Part shown: piece after piece, positions 36,624-50,170 of the stretch
Layout: each line of letters starts with the position of its first letter
Numbering within the stretch: position 1 is the first letter of the stretch
Assembly: GCF_958298935.1 (NCBI RefSeq)
Contig: NC_084923.1
Location: 35,184,501-35,248,500, forward strand
From: Phragmites australis
Lineage: Eukaryota > Streptophyta > Magnoliopsida > Poales > Poaceae
Length of the DNA stretch: 64,000 nucleotides
Direction of reading: 5' to 3'
Notes under the pieces: generated by a model
Database searches by the model: none
Told to the model about the DNA's origin: nothing
Seen by the model: the letters and a program-made list of their open reading frames with translations, nothing else
Position numbers and translations under genes: made by a program

Positions 36624-39600
36624 TGTAACAGCCCAAATTTTCAAAACCAAAAATTAAGAACTTTTTCAAAGAAAATAAAAGAGTCTTGCAAAAACTAAAT
36701 TAAATTCCTAAGTGTGTATGTGTGCCTTTATGCATATATACATATATATGAGTATGTGTGTTATGCGTATAAGTACATATATGCATTTAGGACTATTTTC
36801 CTATAAAAGAATATTTATAGATATATAAATGTATATATGTGTATATATTTGATTGCTTGATTGATTTTTGTTTTCGTGAGCCAATATAAGGTTATATATG
36901 TGGTATATATGCTGTATGTATAAATATACATGTGTATAGACATAAGAGGAAAATAGAAAGCCCTTTTGTGTGAAAAGGCCGAAGCCCATCTCTCTTCCTC
37001 TCTTTTTCTCTCTTCTCTCTCAGCCCACTTGACCAAATTAGCCCAGCCCACCACCTCTCTCTCTTCCCTCTCCTTCCCTCGGCCTGGACCAAGCCGGGCC
37101 ACTTGGCTCTCTCTACTCTCTCCCCACCTAGGCTGGAGCCAGGCCAGCGGCTCCCTCTCCTGGGCTACTCGGCGCATGCCTCAACCTAGCTGCCCCGCCT
37201 GCCACTTCCTACCGAAAGCGCACCACGTGGATCCACCTCCGCTCTGAGCTGCTGACCAGCTGGTCCTGCCTGTCATATCCATCTTCCACATCACGCCAGA
37301 GTTCGCTTCATTCATGAGACCGAGCCAGCAACACTAACCTACACCTCACCTGGACGATAGACCATCTAGAGGCTCCTTGAATCGAGTCCATGAGAGCCCA
37401 ATGACCTATTATCGGCTTTATCTACAACAAAACGAGTTTAAATGAGGAGATCAACTCGGATTTGGTCGTTGTCGCCCTAAACTCTAACCGAGCTTGCCCC
37501 AGCCTCTCTAGCCCTCCCCGCCTATATATAGCGGTCCCTATATCATCCCTAGATCATCCCAAAGTTTTACCTAAACTCGCCGACATGAGGGCAACCCTGT
37601 AGCACCCTAGCTTCGCCGACGAGCCACCATTGATGCTCCTCGGTCAATCTCATCGAGCTCACTGCCTTCGTGCCACTTTGCCATCATCGGCATCACCTCA
37701 GACAACTTCATATGCCCTCGCCCTTGCTTCTCGACTGCCGGAACGCCATCGCCAACAAGACCCGAAGGTCACCACGGTGGTACATCGTTGCCAGGACGCC
37801 TCACCACTTCCTTGACCTCACGGTAGCCTGAGGTGAGATGCTCATCCTCTCCTGATGCTTTTGTGTCGCTCGTTGTCGACCATATTCTAGCAAGCGCCAT
37901 TTCGGGGAAGCACCGACGAGATCGTTGCCGCGCCTGAGCTCCCTCCACTGCCGATCGCTCTTGCTTCGGCCATCTGACCTTTTCAACCATCCGATCTGAG
38001 TTCAACAACCACGATTAGATCTAACCCATACCCTTTCGGCAACCAATTAGAATTTGCCATGTGTCCATATTTAATCCTGTCAGCGCTCTCAGCCAAGTCA
38101 GCAAGACACTTCATCCTGCTACGCTAGCAAATCTGCTGATGTGTCATGCCACATCAGCCAAATAGCCCAGTGAACTTTCTTTTTCTTTTATTACTGTGAT
38201 AATGTCATAATGCTTAATTATTGCGTAATAAATAGATTTTCAGTACAAAAATTCTAAAATAATAATAAATAGGAAATTAATTTATGATAATGTTTAATAA
38301 TGTTTTTATAATGTCTTTAGCTATGTTTAATGTTTTTATATAGCTTAGACATTAAAGTAAATGCTAATAAATTCTAGAAAATCATACATGACTTTGAAAA
38401 ATTCTAGTAACTTCTTAGCAACATAATTTCATCTGTAGTTAATCTTTTTAGTCATGTTTTGATCTTTAGAAAATCTTAACTTGTTAATCGTATCTCTATT
38501 TTGACCCATTCTTTCGCCAGATTGTTAGGAAATTGTATGTGTTGATGTTTGTTGTGTGATATTTGGTTTTTTGGATCTTGGTGTTTATCTGTTGCGTTTT
38601 CACTTATTTTCACGAGTAGACACCAACGCTCTGAAGGAGCTAGACGGACTTCAAGACCAGGACTTTGCTGAAGACCTAACTGAGTCGAGTGAAGGCAAGT
38701 TGTGTTCTTGATCATATTTATCCTATTTTTACAAATATTTTATTTTACAAATATGCATGCTAATAATATGTTGGGAATCCTAAGTGTTAGGTGTTACCCT
38801 ATTTTTCCTTTATCATCCTTATCACTTTAGTATGAATTTGGGTTATGGAAGGGTAGATGATGCTTAGCCTTGCTTTGGGAAGGTAATCATGATAATTGTT
38901 CCATGAACTTGATAATGGTCCTATGCAATAATGATAAAATATGATAGAATAATTTTTGTAACAACATGGTATAGGGATTTGAGCAGGTGGTATGATGAAA
39001 TGTATGGTTGGAAAAGTGGTATTCTTGCTCAAATCTAAAGATCGGTTTGTGAGGTGACCTTTCTGTGTTTACAGTACAACCACAAGCCTGGTATGGAATG
39101 AGCCTAGCCAAGTAATTTTCTTACTCTCAACATAGTGTAGATCAGACAGAAAAGTGGTGAATGGACGATGTCTTGAGATCCGAAAGGCGTAAGAGTGGGC
39201 TTCCGAAAGGCGTAGACATGTGCGGAGAGGGGCATTGTAAAGGCTTTGTAGTGATCTCCTGGCCACACACTTCGATAGTGTGCAGTGTGCCTGATCAGCA
39301 CAGGCAAAATAGAGACTTAGTCACTCGCTTGCGAGTGATGAAATCATGACTTGTGGGTAATGTATAACCTCTACAGAGTTAAACTGAATATTCAGTAGTG
39401 CTCACGGTCATGAGCGATATAGAAAACCTACCATGATTATAACTTGATGGTTTAGTTAGTGTGGTCAACTGTAGCGGTGGAAACCATAGTTGAGGTGTGG
39501 GTTAATCACGATGGTAGGGAATCATGATTGAGGTAGTTTGTCTGTAGTTCAACTTTGGCAATGGGAGCTATGGTTGAGGTGTTGGTTGTTCAATCTTGGT

Positions 39601-40143
39601 GGCTAGAACCTTGATTGAGGTGGTCAATTGGTTAGGTCAAGATGGATGGAATCTTGAGGTGGTTTGCTATTCACTTAATTATTATCTCTTTTCAAATTGT
39701 TTTACTTAAATGCTATTTTATGCAAAAGAGTCATTTAGCCATATTCTTGTTAAAGCCTTCATATGCATACTATTCAGTGAAGATGAAGACTACGCTTAGG
39801 ATCCGCCGTAGAGTTTTATTTGGTTCTTCGATCCCTGAAGGTCTTTTGCAAGATGATTTATCAATTAAGGTATGGATATTGTAATGATTATAATCAATGA
39901 AGTCAATATGTGTTTGGGAAGGTTCTTGGGCTCAGGACATAGATGAGATGGGTTTGTTTCTTGAGCTAGTCTCGACATGAGCTACAGCTGGTCGACCGGC
40001 TTAGGGCTGGCGTGCTGCTACTCCTTGCTGTCGCGTCCACTATCATGTTCTACTTGGTTCAGAAAGAGCAATGCATTCAAGGAAACTTGAACTTCTGGCA
40101 CTCCTTCATGCATATAATCCAGGCCATGCGCGTCGCCTATCAT

Positions 40144-40545
40144 TGTAAGGATCCCGACCTTGGGTTCTCTCGTGCCTCCTATATCAGCCCCTGGATCAAG
40201 TAGCTGATACGCACAAAATTCAACATAATGATATCAAATACATACTTCGAGTAAAATAATTACCTGAATAGAGCGAACGATGATCTCGTGGACTAGGATC
40301 CACAATAGACCAGCCAGGCAGAAGAGCCTACAATGGAACGAAGTAGCGCAAAGTGGAACAACCAAATGCCACAATCAACTTGGGTTCGGACTTGACCTTA
40401 GACTTCTTCTCTTTAACTTCATCTGGGTCGAGGTTGATCTTCATCTCAACAATCTGAAAGCAACAAGACTGAGTACGAAAGGTACTCAATAAGTCCTAAC
40501 ACTACTTCAAGGAGTTGAGTAGAAACATGGAATCTTAAAAGACAT
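40144..40545 (-). mobile_element. Inverted LTR-end fragment in the gypsy leader
   Basis: The plus strand starts TGTAAGGATCCCGACC and continues with GCCTCCTATATCAGCCCC and AAGTAGCTGATACGCAC. This is the reverse complement of the terminal region of the long LTR family seen at 14230-14394 and 48240-48366. It continues with CTTCAAGGAGTTGAG, matching the same family further inside. It is a truncated solo LTR or a local inversion in the element's leader. Confidence 0.6.
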
Positions 40546-41139
40546 GCTTGAAGATTCCTCATCCCAGTCTTTTTTCACTTTCATAACTCTCTTTACACAT
40601 GGGAAGCTGGAGCTAAGCTGTTGATGCTGCTTTTGGGAAGTAAGAACATCGTAAAGATTCAAGGAGATGCCACTCTATGGGATTCCAATGTCAACTTACA
40701 CAATTACGAGGAGCAACCGCATAGAAGAGACAAATACAAGGACATCAAGGAGATCCATCGCCACTAATCTCTATCCAGAGCAACAAGGATCTGAAGTCAA
40801 GCCTTCTTCGCTTCTAGCTTTATCACCTCAGGTTTTAAAGCAACTCACCCTTGGGTTACGCCTTAGATAGCCGTACTTTTAGGAGGTTAGGTTTGACCCT
40901 TAAGCCAATGATCGAGTAGTGAGCACTTAGGGTCATTTTGTGGCTTTTGGTTTCTCTTGGTCTCTTGTCTGTGAGTGTTAGATGTGGGTTGCAGGACCGC
41001 TTGTGGGCACTCTGTCCGCAATTGCATCTTAGAAGTTAGGAAAAACAAAGATAATAAATGAATCAAGTGAAGTTTTGAAAATCAAGTTTATCCAATCCTT
41101 CCCTCTTCAAAATTTCATGTCCCTATACCAAGCCCATAA

Positions 41140-43930
41140 CCCCCCTAAACCAAATGGCAAACACAAGGAGCAACTCTAGGAACAACAACAACCGTGCTTC
41201 ACCTCTAATGAGCATGGGGCAACTTATGCTGATGCAGATTCAGAACCCTCAAGGAGTGTCACGGACAATGACCAACAATTGAGAACCGTCGCAGTCTCAA
41301 CCCTAGCCACGGTCACACGACCATCACGATAAGTCCAAATTGGAGGAATTCATGGGGACAAAGCCACTAATGTCCTCCTACACCACTGAGTCATTAGCTA
41401 CAAATGCTTGGAGCAAGAACTATTGAGAAGAAGCGAACACTATGATAAGGAAGAAGTTCCATAATTGGAGGCAAGGAGTTAAGTTAGTCAATGACTACAT
41501 AATAAGTTCAATGGGTGGAGAAATGAGAACCAGACTTTTTGCCTTAAGGAAAATCTTAAATAAGGGGTGTAGATTTCTTCGCAAATCTGGTTATGCAAGA
41601 ACCTATTATCTTTGGAAAGGATTCAGAAGCAAAGTTCAAAAGAGAGTTTGAATGTACTAGAAGGGCAATCACCCTGGTTAACAGAGAAGGAGTTAAGGAT
41701 GAGCTTATGGTAGACAGATAAAAAATAGTGAGGACAATACAAATACAAATGGAAGGATCAACATTGGAGAAGATTTAAATAGACTAAGAATTCCCTGATG
41801 TATTGCTTGAAGAAAGATGGAAGCCAAAGATTGCACATAGATTTCAAAGCATTACCATGAAGAACAAGTGTCATATGCCAAGGATTGAGGATCCATTTGA
41901 TCAACTCACGGGAGCTTGACTTTCTCAACGATAGATCTATGGTCAAGTTATCATCAGTTGAAGATTGGAGCATCAGATATACCAAAGACAACACTTATCA
42001 CTCGATATGGATTATATGAGCTTGTATTCATGTCATATGGATTGACTAACGTCATGTCTTATTTTCACGTACCTCATGAATAGAGTTTTCATTGAGTATT
42101 TGAATAATTTTGGGGTAATATTCATTGATGACATATTTATTTACTCTAAGAGTGGAGAAGAACAGGAGGATCACCTAAAAAAAAATCTTGGGAAAGCTTA
42201 GAGCACATCAACTATATGCTAAGCAGCCAGTGTGAGTAAAGTTAACAGAGGTGCCATGTCGTGGACACATACCATCCGTCAAAGGAGTTACAGTAGACAC
42301 AAGTAAGGTGAAAGATGTGCTAAATTAAAAATCACCTACAAGTGTCATAGAAGTATGAAGTTTTGTTGGTTTAGCTGAATACTATTGTTGGCTCATAAAA
42401 GGATTCTCTAAGATAGCCAAAACTATTCATAGGGTTACTTAAAGAAGGAAAAGGAGTATGTATGGATTGTTGCTTGTGAGGCAAGTTTCAATGACCTTAA
42501 GAAAGAGTTAGCCATAGCCCCAGTACTAGTGTTGCTGGATACCCAGAAGAATTTTGACATAAATTGTGATGCATCCCGATAAGGATTTGAGTAAGTTTTG
42601 ATGCAAGAAAGACAAGTGGTAGCGTATGCTTTGAGACAGCTAAGGACTCATGAGAAGAAATATCCGACTTATGACTTGGAAGTAGCAAAAATGGTACATA
42701 CTTTAAATATATGGAGGCATTATCTCCTTGGGAAAAGATGTGAGATATATACCCTTATAAGAGTTTGAAGTATATACTCACACAAACAGATCTTAGCTTA
42801 AGAGAATGCAGATGGTTGAGGGAATCCATTATCACCCTAGAAGGGAAAAAGTGGTTGCAGACGCGTTAAGACAGAAAGTATACATCACTATAGCTACGTT
42901 ACAAGAAGTGCAACCGACTCTATGTAAGGAGTTTCGACGCATTAACCTAGAATTTGTCGTAGATATGGAAGCATTGTCTATGGAAATAGAACCCACTCTG
43001 GAGGAGAACATTTGGAAAGAACTTGCATAAAATGAACAAATCAAGGAGTTAAGCAATGCATCAAGGTAGGCAAGGCCCAAAGTTCTCAAAGGACGAGAAA
43101 GGCATATTATAATTTGGCAAACACATCTGTGTACTAGACCAGAAAGGAGCTTAAGGAGATAATCTTAAGAGGAGACTCATGAGTCAGCTTACACTATTCA
43201 CCCAGGCAGTACGAAGATGTACCAGGATCTGAAGGACTGTTATTGGTGGCCTAGTTTGAAGCGAGAAATAGCCCAGTATGCGGCAGTATGTGACATATGT
43301 CAGCATATGAAAGAAGAATATGAGTAACCAACTGGATTGATACAGCCTCCGAAGATACCTGAATGGAAGTGAGAAGAAATTTGGATGGATTTCATAGTCA
43401 GATTACCTCGTACCCAGTCAGAGCTATGATTCAATATGGGATATTATAGATTGTCTCACGAAGGTAGCTCATTTCATTTTGGTTAAAACAATCTATAAAG
43501 GAGATAAGTTAGCGGAGCTATATACATTAAGGATTTTGTGCTTACATGAAGTTCTAAGGAGAATAGTGTCGGATCGAGGGACCCAATTTACCCCCAAGAT
43601 TTTGACAGCAACTTAATGAGTTGCTACACATGAAGTTGAATTTTAGCTTAGCATATTACCCACAAACAAATGGACAGAGAGAAAGAATAAACCAGTTACT
43701 TGAGGATATGCTGCGAGCATGTGCCCTTCAAAATCACAATAGTTGGGACAAGAACGTGCCATATGCAAAATTTTGGTATAACAACAGTTATCAGTCTAGT
43801 TTATTGAGGACCCCATTCGAGGCATTATATGATCGAAAGTCATTCGAGGCATTATATGATCGGAAGTCATTCAAGGCATTATATGAAAGGAAGTGTAGAA
43901 CATCTCTGCATTAGAGTGAGACTGGAGAAG
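41140..43930 (+). pseudogene. Gypsy polyprotein remnant (gag to integrase)
   Basis: Fragments in canonical Ty3-gypsy order are found in all three frames. A weak gag-like start lies at 41140-41700. Reverse transcriptase occupies about 41800-42200, with the catalytic block VIFIDDIFIYSKS near 42115-42155. RNase H lies at 42470-42800 ([28 protein letters not shown]). Integrase lies at 43200-43900 (IVSDRGTQFTP, then AYYPQTNGQRERINQLLE). Numerous stops and frameshifts break it, and it cannot produce a polyprotein. A 27-bp triplication near the integrase end is listed separately. Confidence 0.8.
43814..43894 (+). repeat. Three tandem 27-bp units in the integrase remnant
   Basis: Units at 43814-43840, 43841-43867 and 43868-43894 begin CATTCGAGGCATTATATG. 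Each is nine codons and keeps the frame, repeating FEALYDRK. The usual gypsy integrase has this motif (PFEALYGRKC) once. Confidence 0.95.
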
Positions 43931-46293
43931 ATCAAATGTCTGGACCAAATATACTCAAGGAAGCAGAGGAACAAGTCAAGGCAATCTTAGAAAATAAGAC
44001 GAAGAGCTAAAGGTAGAGTATCCTCACCTGTTGGAGATCAGCCCGAATCTCAGGGACAAGATTCATTTAAGGGGGAGTAGGTTTTGTAACAGCCCAAAAT
44101 TTCAAAACCAAGAAAATTAAAAACTTTTCCAAGAAAATAAAAGAGTCTTGCAAAAACTAAATTAAATTCTTAAGTGTGTATGTGTGCCTTTATGCATATA
44201 CACAAATATGCGAGTATGTGTGTTATGTGTATAAATACATATATACATTTAGGACTATTTTCCTATAAAAGAATAATTATAGATATATAAATGTATATAT
44301 GTGTATATATTTGATTGCTTGATTGATTTTGTTTTTGTGAGCCAATATAAGGCTATATATGTGATATATATGTTGCATGTATAAATATACATGTGTATAT
44401 ACATGAGAGGAAAATAGAAAATCCTTTTGTGTGAAAAGGTGGAAGCCCATCGCTCTTCCTCTATTTTTCTATCTTCTCTCTCGGCCCACTTGACCAAATT
44501 AGCCCAGCCCGCCACCTCTCTCTCTTCCCTCTCCTTCCCTCAGCCTGGACCAAGTCGGGCCAGCTGGCTCTCTCTGCTCTCTCCTCACCTGCGTTGGAGC
44601 AATCCCAGCACTTCCCTCTCCTGGGCTGCTCAGCGCGCGCCTCAGCCTAGCCACCCCCACTTGCTGCTTCTTCCTACTGAAAGCGCACCGTGCTGATCCG
44701 CCTCCGCTCTGAGCCGTTGACCAGCCGGTCCGGCCTATCGTGCCCATCTTCTGCCTCACGCCGAAGTCTGCTTCCTTCACGAGACCGAGCCGACCGCGCT
44801 AATCCACGCCTCGCCCGAACGATAGACCATCTAGAGACTCCCGAATCGAGTTCATGAGAGCCCCGTGACCTATTATCGGCTTTATCTACAACAAAACGTG
44901 TTTAAATGAGGAGATCGACTTGGATTTGGCCGCTGCTACCCTAAACTCTAACCGAGCTTTCCTCGGCCTCTCTAGCCCTCCCCACCTATATATAGCAATT
45001 CCTACGATGTCCCTAGTTCATCCCAAACTTTTTCCCTCACTCACTGATGCTAGGGCGGCTCTGTAGAGCCCTAGCTTTGCCGACGAGCCACCATTGATGC
45101 TCCTCAGTCAATCTCACCAAGCTTGCTGCCTTTGTGCCGCTTTGCCATCACCGAAGCGTCCTAGAGCTCTGCCAAGACCCGAAACAATTTCTTCTGCCCT
45201 TGCCCTTGCTTCCTGGCTGCCAGAGCGCCATCGCTAACAAGTCTCGAAGGTCACCGTTGCGGTACGCCATCACCATGCTGCCTCGCCACTTCCCAACCTC
45301 ATGGTTGCCCGAGGTGAGATGCTCATCCTCTCCTGATTCTTTTGCGCGGCTCACCGTCAACCATATTTGAGTGGAGTGCCACTCTAGTGAAGCTCTGATG
45401 AGATCGCCACTACACCTGAGCTCCCTCCATCGCCGGTTGCTCTTGCTCCAGCCATCTGACCTTCACAGTCATCCGATTCGAGTTCAACGACCACGATTAG
45501 ATCTAACCCATACCCTTTCGGCAACCAATCAGAATTCGTCACGTGTTCATATTTAATCCAGTCAGCGCTCTCAACCAAGTCAGCAAGCCACGTCATCCTG
45601 CCACGCCAGCAAATCTGCTGATGTGTCATGACACATCAGCCAAACAGCCCAGTCAGCTTTGTTTTTCTTTTATTACTGTGATGATGTCACAATACTTAAT
45701 TATTGGGCAATAAATAGATTTCTAGTATGAAATAATTCTACAAATAATAATAAATAGGGAATTAATTTATGATAATGTTTAATAATTTTTTAAATAATGT
45801 CTTTAGTTATGTTTAACGTTTTTATATAGCTTAATATTTAAAGTTAATGCTAATAAATTCTAGAAAATCATAGATGACTTTGGAAAATTTTAGAAACTTC
45901 TTAGAAACATAATTTCATCTGTAGTTAATATTTTTAGTCATGTTTTGATCTTTAGAAAATCATAACTTGTTAACTGTAGCTCCATTTTGACTAGTTCTTT
46001 CGCTGGATTATCCGGAAAAGCGTGATCTTGTATGTGATGATATTTGTTGTGTGATATTTGGTTTTTTTAGACCTTGGTATTTATGTGTTGCCTTTTTGCT
46101 TATTTTTGTGAGTAGACGCCGATGTTCCAAAGGAGCTAGATGGACTTCAAGACCAGGACTTCACTAAAGACCCAACTGAGTCGAGAAGGCAAGTTGTGTT
46201 CTTGATCATATTTATCCCAGTTTTATAAAAAATTTTATTTTATAAACATGCATGCTAATAATATGTTGGAAATCCCAAGTGTTAGGTGTTACT

Positions 46294-48200
46294 ATAGGAT
46301 CTAGGATACCGACTAGAGGGGGGTGAATAGGCGGTTTTTAAACTAATTGCTAAGCGATCAACGAAACTTGAGGAAACAAACTAAAGATCACAAGAGCAAT
46401 ATGAAAACAACTAAGAGCTATGTCAAGGATTGCGATCCTAGGGTGACATGCAACAATTTATATTCTAGAAAGATAAATTGATAAAGTAAATTGCATGAAA
46501 GTAAATTGCTTAACGGATGACACACGAAATTTATCTCGTGGTATCGGTGATTTGCCGATCACCTCTAATCCACGTTGAGGTGAGTTCAAATTTCAAACTA
46601 TTTCTTTATCAAGTATCCAATTCTCACATGAGAAAGGGCTCATACCGAGCAACTTGATCTTAAGCCAAAATAGAACAAGAACTACTCAATACCTTGATTC
46701 CTCTAGTGTATCACTTTGTCGCTCCAGCAAGGCGTGCTCAAGCCTCTCACAATCACAGCTGTGGCTCCTTCATAATCTTCTTTGAAGGGCTCAACAGCGC
46801 GATAACCTCTAAGCCGTCTAGGAGGCCGCAACCTCTAAGAGTAACAAGTTGATGAAGCTTACTTGAAGGATCACTAGTGCCTCAATGCTCAAACTCTTGA
46901 AAAATTATGGACTAGATGCTCTCACACTCTCAAAGATGCTATCACTAAGCCAAGAGAGGGAGACGAGGAAGGCAAGAGCTTAAATGGTTGTAATGAAATG
47001 CTAGCTTATATTTCTTGAACCAGCCAAGCTCTTATTTATAGCCCACACTCATGAATGTGGTCGTTGCCGTTGAAAAGACAGCTCAGCCACTCTGGCGGTC
47101 TGACTGCAGGTCACATAGCGGTCAGACCACTGCCTTTACAATGGCTATAGAAAGTGTCATGATGACCCTGACACACGGTCGGCGGTCAGACCGCAACCCC
47201 TCACGGTCAGACCACGAGCTGGCACTCTATTCCGAGGGCGGTCAGACCGCTAAAGAGACCAGAGGGTCCAAATTCCTCTGTTCGTTTGGTTGTCAGACCG
47301 GCACAACCTTCGATCAGACCGGGACTGGGTTCTACTCAGCATCGAGGAGGTTTTATACAGCGGTCAGACCGGCATCTCCGGTGGTCAGACTGGGACTGGG
47401 TTCTACTCAGCATTGAGGAGGTTTTATACAGCGGTCAGACCGGCTTCTCTTGCGGTCAGACCGCCAGAACTCAGAAACATCCCAAAGATGAGAATTTCCT
47501 TGGTTTCTCTCAAACTAAATTTTTCACTCTATATAAAATGCAAGTTTGAGCAATTGTGGCACTATAAATACCTCAAGTAGACGCACATCAACCCCTCTTT
47601 ATAGTACAGCACATATCCTATCAATCTGGTCAATTTCTCTTCTCTAATCTCCTTTTGACGGGTAAAAGAAAATGCCCTACAATTATACCTTTGCCTTGAG
47701 CTAGCCATTCTTCATGTTTTTCCTCATGCATTTTCTAGCTCCGCAACATCTTTGTGATTAACCTTTTCATAACTTATTCAAACATGTTAGTCCACAAAAG
47801 ACATATTGTCATTAATTACCAAAACACGAATTAGGAATCTAGATGCTTCAATCTCCCCCTTTTTGGTAATTGATGACAATAACACTAAGTGATATGATTT
47901 AAGTTTTGAGTCCACTTTTAGCCATTAGCAAAATGAAGACTCGAAGGTGAGTTTCTATAGCAAGAATGAAATTAAATAAAGATAATTTGCTATAAAAACT
48001 CATGTTAAGGTAATCTCTCCGTACACATGTGCCCATAAGATTAAAGAGAAGAAAAATGGCACATGTTATAGATTAAAAAAATGATTGAGTTTATGAGATA
48101 TGATCAATATAATCAATAAGATCACCAAAATCAATATATCACTTAAGAACATTTTCCTCAAGACATCCAATAAAGTTAGAACATATAGATAAGCAAATAA
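46294..48200. mobile_element. Anonymous repeat with GCGGTCAGACCGC motifs
   Basis: It breaks the 3' LTR after GTGTTAC and starts TATAGGATCTAGGATACC, followed by GGGGGGTGAATAGG, the same layout as the insert at 10072. Between 47085 and 47465 it carries about nine variants of the palindrome GCGGTCAGACCGC. A direct duplication of about 60 bp (GGGTTCTACTCAGCATYGAG) lies at about 47326 and 47397. Its right part has ACATGTTAGTCC and TTGTCATTAATTACC, shared with the other family members, then ATCTCCCCCTTTTTGG. The right border is approximate; LTR sequence resumes by about 48230. Confidence 0.6.
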
Positions 48201-48479
48201 ACATAGTTTATCATATACTGTATGGTTTGTAATTTTGTGCTCTAAATCTTAGTATTTATGTATGAAGTTTGGCTATGATACTACAACTATTATATTATGC
48301 GTATCAGCTACTTAATCCAGGGACTGATACAAGAGGCATAAGTGATCTCGGGGTTTGGGGTCTTACTTCTGTTGAGAGTCTAATCTTTTCTCTTGATGTT
48401 GAGAAGAAAGCTCGAGCTTAGGATATGCATAACAAAGGAGGCGATGGATAGTCTAGTGTAAATATGGTGCAACAATCCT

Positions 48480-50170
48480 CTAATGAGGGCCTATTTCTTT
48501 AGTGGTTCGTGTCTGATCCAGCCGGAGAAACACTTAACTCTCTTTCACCCTTCCTTCTCCTGGTCACACTTTGCAGCTCATGTGGTAAAGGCTCTAGGCC
48601 CTTGGGCTCTTCCTCCCTTGGTACAACAGGCTTCTTCAATACTTCGTCCATATGCTTAGCAGTTAGTTTATCTAGCTCTTCCCACAGTGCATCAAACTTC
48701 CTCCTTTGATTCTATTTTCATAGCTTCTTAAAAAGATTCATCAACCTCTTGCTCCTGAATTGTTTGTAGAAGTTTGCTCTGAGATGCTGCATGCACCAAC
48801 GGCTATGCAAATCTGGTCACTGCAATACCCCATCTGCACCACTCTGTAATATGTTGATAGCGTTCAACAAGTCTGCATGACGATCGTGGAGTACACACAC
48901 GTTAGGCCTGTTACCAACAACACCTCTCTTAACCCATTGCAAGAACCACAGCCAACTATCCATAGATTCGCATTCAACGAATGCAAATGCCAAAGGTACA
49001 ACCTGGTTCTCACCATCTACGCCGATAGCTGTGAGTATCTGCCCCCTTTATTTGCCTGTGAGTAATGTCTCGTCCACACACATCACCAGCTGGCAATATC
49101 GGAATGCCTCGTTCATACAGCCGAACGACCAGAACGCCCGCTGAAGGACTTGATCTCCATCCTGATTGACAAAATCGTGAATAGCAATATAAGTGCCCGG
49201 GTTCCTCCCCTGAATAACCTCTAGCAGGTAAGGTAAGTTGTTGTATGAGTCCTTATACGTGCCAAACATCTTCTCTAACACCTTCTATTTCGCTCTCCAT
49301 GTCATGTCATATGAATCTCGTACCCAAATCTATTGTTGATAGTATGCATAATTAGTATTCTTCATAATCATTGGGTACATCACATTTGCAACATAATCAG
49401 TGCTCATATTCCTGTGCGGGTGCAGAGGTCAGCTCAAGTTGCAAGTATACAGCTCAACAATAAACGCTACCCATATTGTGTCACACCTTGGCAAGAATCC
49501 ATGAACTCGCCAAGTGCAACCTTCAACTAAACATTTGACATCGTATGTCTAAGGATTAGATATTACTACCTTAAACTCTCTCTTCTCCGAGAAACACCAT
49601 CTCTTCACTACATGCTGCGGATGGATCTTGTCATGAAATATTTGGCTTTTGATCACCACGATGGAATCATACTCCCATACCGATTCGTGTCCATCGTTCA
49701 CCGTCAACTTCTCCAATGCAAAATTCTTCCGTTCTTCCAGAATTCATACACCAGAGTCCACAAATGTGCAGAACTCGTTGTTATCTGCCTCCGTCTGATC
49801 CGCTAGTGCCTCGTCCCACTCCCTGATCAGCATGCATTGCGGCCCGATTTTCTTCCCCGTCATTAAGTTCTTCTCTCGCAGTCTGTATCTCAACCGGTGC
49901 ACTAGTCTATAGGGGTACCTCTAGAACCACACTCTCCTGCACCTCCTCAAGGATAATATTTTCATCAATAGCTTCTACGGTGCTAGGTCCGGCTTTTGTC
50001 GATGCAACATCGCTCGCTTCTACAAGGATGTGTTGAGAAAAACACCGTCTTAACCCCAGTGACACAAATTGCTACCATTACTTCGAACATGTAACCTCCA
50101 AGAGCTCCCGCTGCTAGCCAGTTCCTCAACGTCTAGGAATCAGAACCTTCACCGTCAATCGCTGATATAT
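48480..50170 (-). pseudogene. MuDR-like (Mutator) transposase remnant
   Basis: Read on the minus strand, a MuDR-type N-terminal segment lies at about 49700-49400 (REFKVVISNP, YDVKCLVEGCTWRVHGF, HRNMSTDYVANVM). The MULE transposase core follows: KMFGTYKDSYNNLPYLLEVI near 49270 and FWSFGCMNEAFRYCQLVMCV near 49120-49060. After that come decayed stretches with AIGVDGENQVVPLAFAFVE and DSWLWFLQWVKRGV near 49020-48900, and WCMQHLRANFYKQF near 48790. Stops and a frame change after 49050 make it non-functional. Terminal inverted repeats were not located, so element limits are unknown. Confidence 0.8.

Larger units (their letters stand above)
36624..48366 (+). mobile_element. Degenerate Ty3-gypsy retrotransposon with long LTRs
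   Basis: The 5' LTR starts at 36624 (TGTAACAGCCCAAATTTTC) and the 3' LTR at 44085 with almost the same start, directly after a polypurine tract (AAGGGGGAGTAGG). The LTRs align for at least 2.1 kb (36624-38780 with 44085-46293). The 5' LTR can be followed to about 39880, where its U5 end is lost. The 3' LTR is interrupted at 46294 by an anonymous repeat and ends at about 48366 (GGGGTTTGGGGTCTTAC). Polyprotein traces lie between. LTR divergence, stops and nested insertions show an old, inactive copy. No matching target duplication was found, so one edge may be rearranged. Confidence 0.8.

Noticed and set aside
37000..37250. Proline/serine-rich frames at 36966-37247 and again at 44427-44696
   Set aside because: They are the same stretch of the two LTRs of one gypsy element, not genes.
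40012..40203. Short frame MLLLLAVASTIMFYL as a membrane peptide
   Set aside because: It crosses into an inverted LTR fragment, has no homologue I recognise and no gene context.
47085..47465. CRISPR-like array
   Set aside because: Units are 13-bp palindromes with irregular spacing inside a plant repeat, with no cas genes.
47051..47580. Three overlapping frames of 87-121 codons
   Set aside because: They are produced by the GGTCAGACCG repeats and the internal duplication of an anonymous repeat.
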